DNA from: Bordetella parapertussis
GTDB lineage: Bacteria > Pseudomonadota > Gammaproteobacteria > Burkholderiales > CAIKXV01
NCBI GenBank assembly: GCA_945877995.1
Contig: CAMDXD010000144.1
Span: 1 to 9,189 of the forward strand
Direction: 5' to 3'
Length of the DNA stretch: 9,189 nucleotides
The notes below the pieces were generated by a model. The model was not told the DNA's origin. It saw only the letters and a list, made by a program, of their open reading frames with translations, and did not search any database. The translations under genes and the position numbers were made by a program. Shown one piece after another: positions 6,503 through 9,189 of this stretch; within the stretch, counting starts at the first letter, position 1, and each line of letters opens with the position of its first letter.

Positions 6503-7474
6503 TCACTCCTTGTATCCGGTGGCGGCCAGCGCACGCCGGGCCGCATCGTATTCCGACCGCAGCCGCGTGACCACGGCAGCCACCGGCTCGACTGCATCGA
6601 TCGCGCCGACGCCCTGTCCGGCACCCCATATGGTCTTCCAGGCGGGCGGACGTTCGTCGCGCCGGCGGTAGCTCGCGCCGGGTTCCGGCGCAGGCAGGTT
6701 GTCCGGGTCGAGGCCGGCCGCGGCGACCGATGGCTTCAGGTAATTGCCGTGCACGCCGGAGAACAGCGGCGTGTACACGATATCGGCTGCGCTCGCATCG
6801 ACGATCATCGCCTTGTAGGCATCGTCGGCATTGGATTCGCACGTCGCGATGAAGCGGGTGCCGATGTAGGCCAGGTCGGCGCCCATCGCCTGCGCGGCGA
6901 GTATGCCGCTGCCGGTGGACATCGCGCCGGACAAAGCGATCAGCCCGTCGTAGAACGCACGCACTTCGGACACCAGTGCGAACGGCGACAGCGTGCCGGC
7001 ATGCCCCCCGGCACCGGCGCAGACCAGGATCAGGCCGTCGACCCCGGCCTTCAGAGCGCGCTGCGCGTGCCGGGCGCTGGTCACGTCGTGCAGCACGATA
7101 CCGCCATAGGCGTGGATGCGCGGCACGATGTCGTCGGGTGCCGACAGCGACGTGATCACCACGGGCACCCGGTTGGCCACCACGACGTCGAGGTCGTGCT
7201 CGAGGCGCGTGTTCGCCTTGTTCACGATCAGGTTCACCGCATGCGGTGCGACGCGGGCCCCCGGATGGGCGGCCGCATGTGCAGCGCAGGCAGCGGCGAT
7301 CTGCCGCAGCCACGCATCGAGCAGTTCCGGCGGACGCGCGTTGAGCGACGGGATCGCACCGATGATGCCGCTGGTGCACTGGGCGATCACGAGTTCCGGT
7401 CCCGAGACCAGGAACATCGGGGCTCCGATCACCGGCAACGACAGCCGCCCCCTCAGGACAACAGGCAGCGCCAT
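6503..7474 (-). CDS. Nitronate monooxygenase family protein (2-nitropropane dioxygenase-like)
   Basis: A 323-residue FMN-dependent TIM-barrel protein of the nitronate monooxygenase family. Members oxidise alkyl nitronates; some relatives are instead NADH:quinone reductases or act with enoyl-CoA metabolism, so the exact reaction is open. Evidence: N-terminal PVIGAPMFLVSGPELV (14-29); GAGGHAG with His158, the conserved active-site His of the family; then a glycine-rich phosphate-binding stretch LSGAMSTGSG (181-190) and GADLAYIGTRF (198-208). The C-terminal part has WGAGQGVGAI (283-292), as in related proteins. The ATG at 7474 overlaps the upstream stop as TGATG. The frame is open to 7609, but the extra part only shadows the upstream gene and is Arg-rich. 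No Shine-Dalgarno stands before this ATG, so translation probably depends on coupling. It could remove toxic nitronates or reduce a quinone in the pathway run by the neighbouring crotonase and amidase. Confidence 0.9.
   Translation of the reverse strand: MALPVVLRGRLSLPVIGAPMFLVSGPELVIAQCTSGIIGAIPSLNARPPELLDAWLRQIAAACAAHAAAHPGARVAPHAVNLIVNKANTRLEHDLDVVVANRVPVVITSLSAPDDIVPRIHAYGGIVLHDVTSARHAQRALKAGVDGLILVCAGAGGHAGTLSPFALVSEVRAFYDGLIALSGAMSTGSGILAAQAMGADLAYIGTRFIATCESNADDAYKAMIVDASAADIVYTPLFSGVHGNYLKPSVAAAGLDPDNLPAPEPGASYRRRDERPPAWKTIWGAGQGVGAIDAVEPVAAVVTRLRSEYDAARRALAATGYKE
6506..6511 (-). promoter_or_regulatory. Strong ribosome binding site for the PaaG-like gene
   Basis: AAGGAG on the minus strand is formed by the last sense codons of the flavoprotein gene and sits 8 nt before the TTG at 6497. 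It is the best Shine-Dalgarno in the leftward operon and favours the TTG over the overlapping GTG as the start. A ribosome terminating at 6505-6503 would be positioned to reload here. Confidence 0.7.
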
Positions 7475-9189
7475 CAGCCGGCCCGGGCGCTGGCCGCCCG
7501 CGCGGCGCCCGGCCTGCGGTCGACCACCGGCGCACCGTACAGGTGTCCCTGCGCCCAATCGACGCCGAGGTCGCGCAGTACGCTCGCCGTACCGGCATCT
7601 TCCACGCATTCGGCAACGGTGGTCAGGTGGAACTTCCGGGCGGTACCGACGATCGTTTCGAGCAGTTGCCGGATGCGCGAATCGGCGACCGCCCGCGCGA
7701 CCATCCAGCCCTCGATCTTCAGGAACCGGATCGGCAGGTCGGCCAGGTACTGGAACGAGGAATAGCCGCTGCCGAAATCATCGAGCGAGAGCAGGAAGCC
7801 GGCATCGAGCAGCGGCTTGAGGTGCGCCTTCAGCGATGCGAGATCGCCGCCCTGGCGTTCGGTGATCTCGATCACGAAGCTGCACTCGCCCGATTCCAGG
7901 ATGCCGGCGCTCGCCGCCCGCTCGATCAGGCGGTCGATGCTCCGTGCGCTGGCCAGGAACTGCGGGGACAGGTTGATGAAGCAGGTGGTGCGGCGCTCGG
8001 CGCAGGCCCTCGCGGTCAGCGTGCAATCGGCGATGGCCTCGTCGATCTCGGCGCACAGGTGCAGCGATTGCGCCGCCTCGAGGAACTCCGAGGCCGGGAT
8101 CACGCGGTCGTCTGGCGCGATGATCCGCGCGAGCGCCTCGACCCCGACCTGTTCGCCGCTGCGCAGGTCGATGATCGGCTGGAAAGCCGCGACCACGCGC
8201 GACTCCTGCAGTGCGGCCTTGACCTGTGAACGCTCCCAGACGACGCTGCCCCGGTGCCCTTCGGCCGCGCCGATGCACAGCACGCGGTCGCGCCCGGCCT
8301 GCTTCGCTTCGTACAACAGCCCGTCCGCCTCGGCGAGCATCTTCGCCGGCGACTCGAGCGCCGGTCGGTACACCGATATGCCCAGGCTGACCGTCACGGC
8401 AGGCTCGGTACCGCCAGGCGGCGCCGATGCGCTCACATGCTTGCGCATCCGCTCCCCGGCTGCCAGTGCCCCGGCAGCATCCAGCCCGTGGAAGCAGATC
8501 AGGAACTCCTCGCCCCCCCAGCGCGCCACCCAGTCGCCACCGCGCAGCGTGGTGTTCACCACCTGCGCGACACGGCGCAGCGTATCGTCCCCGACCTCAT
8601 GGCCGAATTGGTCGTTGACGCGCTTGAAATGGTCGATGTCGAGCAGCCCCAGTGCGAACGACGAGCGCATGCGCCGGGCGCGGTTCCATTCGAGCTGCAG
8701 CCGCGCCTCGGCCGCACGCCGGTTCGGCAGACCGGTGAGGTAGTCCTCCATGGCCAGCCGGGTGATCTCCTGCTCGGCCTGCTTGCGTTCCGACACGTCG
8801 CGGCCGACCGATAGCCAGTGTTCGACCTGGCCGTCGCTGCCGGTCACCGGCACCACGGACAGGTCGATCCAGAACGGCGTACCGTCCTTGCGGTAGTTCA
8901 CCAGTTCGGCGCGAACAGCGCGCCCGGCGCGCATCGTCTCACGCAGGCGATCCAGTGCGGTTCCGGGCGTCTTGCGCCCCTGCAGGAAACCCGGATGGCG
9001 GCCGTGTACCTCGCCGGGCTCGTACCCGGTGATCTTCACGAAGGCCTGGTTCACGTACTCGATCTGGAACGACGGATCGGTGATGAGGACGAGATCGTTC
9101 GACGCCTCTACCGCAGCCGACAGCAACCGCCGCTGCGCGATGTCGCGGTCGGTCCGCGATACGTTGACCGCCATGCACTGCAGTTCGTC
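7474..9189 (-). CDS. PAS-GGDEF-EAL cyclic-di-GMP signalling protein (5' end probably outside window)
   Basis: A cytoplasmic sensor enzyme that could both make and degrade cyclic di-GMP. Residues are counted from the ATG at 9174. PAS domain plus C-terminal cap: about 17-133, ending VGRDVSERK. GGDEF domain: about 140-300, with DYLTGLPNRR, LLDIDHFKRVND, an intact GGEEF (220-224) and an inhibitory RxxD site (Arg211-Asp214) five residues before it. EAL domain: about 316-555, with EAL (346-348), Asn401, Glu436, Asp465-Asp466, Lys486, Glu522 and Gln542. All catalytic residues known from RocR-type phosphodiesterases are present; the usual KID is KIE. The PAS has LOV-like FLQG and NYRKDG but lacks the photoactive Cys. 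The frame runs open to the right edge and the ATG at 9174 has no Shine-Dalgarno, so more N-terminal sequence, perhaps another sensor domain, may lie outside. If not, the protein is 566 residues. It ends in a TGATG overlap with the flavoprotein gene. Confidence 0.94.
   Translation of the reverse strand, partial: DELQCMAVNVSRTDRDIAQRRLLSAAVEASNDLVLITDPSFQIEYVNQAFVKITGYEPGEVHGRHPGFLQGRKTPGTALDRLRETMRAGRAVRAELVNYRKDGTPFWIDLSVVPVTGSDGQVEHWLSVGRDVSERKQAEQEITRLAMEDYLTGLPNRRAAEARLQLEWNRARRMRSSFALGLLDIDHFKRVNDQFGHEVGDDTLRRVAQVVNTTLRGGDWVARWGGEEFLICFHGLDAAGALAAGERMRKHVSASAPPGGTEPAVTVSLGISVYRPALESPAKMLAEADGLLYEAKQAGRDRVLCIGAAEGHRGSVVWERSQVKAALQESRVVAAFQPIIDLRSGEQVGVEALARIIAPDDRVIPASEFLEAAQSLHLCAEIDEAIADCTLTARACAERRTTCFINLSPQFLASARSIDRLIERAASAGILESGECSFVIEITERQGGDLASLKAHLKPLLDAGFLLSLDDFGSGYSSFQYLADLPIRFLKIEGWMVARAVADSRIRQLLETIVGTARKFHLTTVAECVEDAGTASVLRDLGVDWAQGHLYGAPVVDRRPGAARAASARAG

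Noticed and set aside
7475..7609. Upstream extension of the nitronate monooxygenase family gene to 7609
   Set aside because: This part shadows the end of the EAL gene and is Arg/Gly-rich. The conserved N-terminus begins just after the ATG at 7474, which overlaps the stop.
6507..7616. Upstream extension of the crotonase frame to 7616
   Set aside because: It lies wholly inside the flavoprotein gene in another frame. The crotonase fold begins at the MDYQTITF start at 6497.
6497..7765. 422-codon plus-strand open frame opposite the flavoprotein gene
   Set aside because: Its composition is rich in Arg, Gly and His with no recognisable motif, and it runs against three well-supported genes.

Overview
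The window is GC-rich throughout, densely coding and free of mobile elements, RNA genes or CRISPR. Gene content (two-domain thioredoxin TrxC with an N-terminal zinc ribbon, ADP-forming acyl-CoA synthetase, PAS-GGDEF-EAL protein, PaaG-like crotonase, nitronate monooxygenase family protein, amidase) points to a free-living proteobacterium, most likely a betaproteobacterium. That assignment is an inference from gene families and base composition only.

Layout: two gene blocks face each other and meet at about 4316-4329. The rightward block (2-4315) holds the 3' end of an acyl-CoA dehydrogenase, a fused ADP-forming acyl-CoA synthetase starting 5 nt later, a 360-residue protein I do not recognise (2703-3785), and trxC (3869-4315). 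The first two form a tight pair. The unknown gene and trxC follow gaps of 125 and 83 nt, and the gap before trxC carries two clear inverted repeats, so they may be separate units.

The leftward block (9189-4330) reads, in order of transcription: PAS-GGDEF-EAL cyclic-di-GMP protein (probably continuing beyond the right edge), nitronate monooxygenase family flavoprotein, PaaG-like enoyl-CoA hydratase/isomerase, and amidase-signature hydrolase. All three junctions are overlapping or suggest translational coupling: a TGATG overlap, an NMO stop just downstream of a strong Shine-Dalgarno for the next gene, and a TTGA overlap. The four genes therefore look like one operon with a second-messenger enzyme at its head.

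Together the blocks look like catabolic machinery for an unidentified acid or amide. An acyl-CoA synthetase/dehydrogenase pair would activate and desaturate, the crotonase would isomerise or hydrate, and the amidase and flavoprotein would process nitrogen-containing or oxidised substrates. The substrate cannot be read from the sequence.

Most worth a second look: the c-di-GMP gene locked into a catabolic operon; its PAS domain, which looks LOV-derived but has lost the photoactive cysteine and other flavin contacts; the unrecognised 2703-3785 protein; and the inverted repeat just upstream of trxC.
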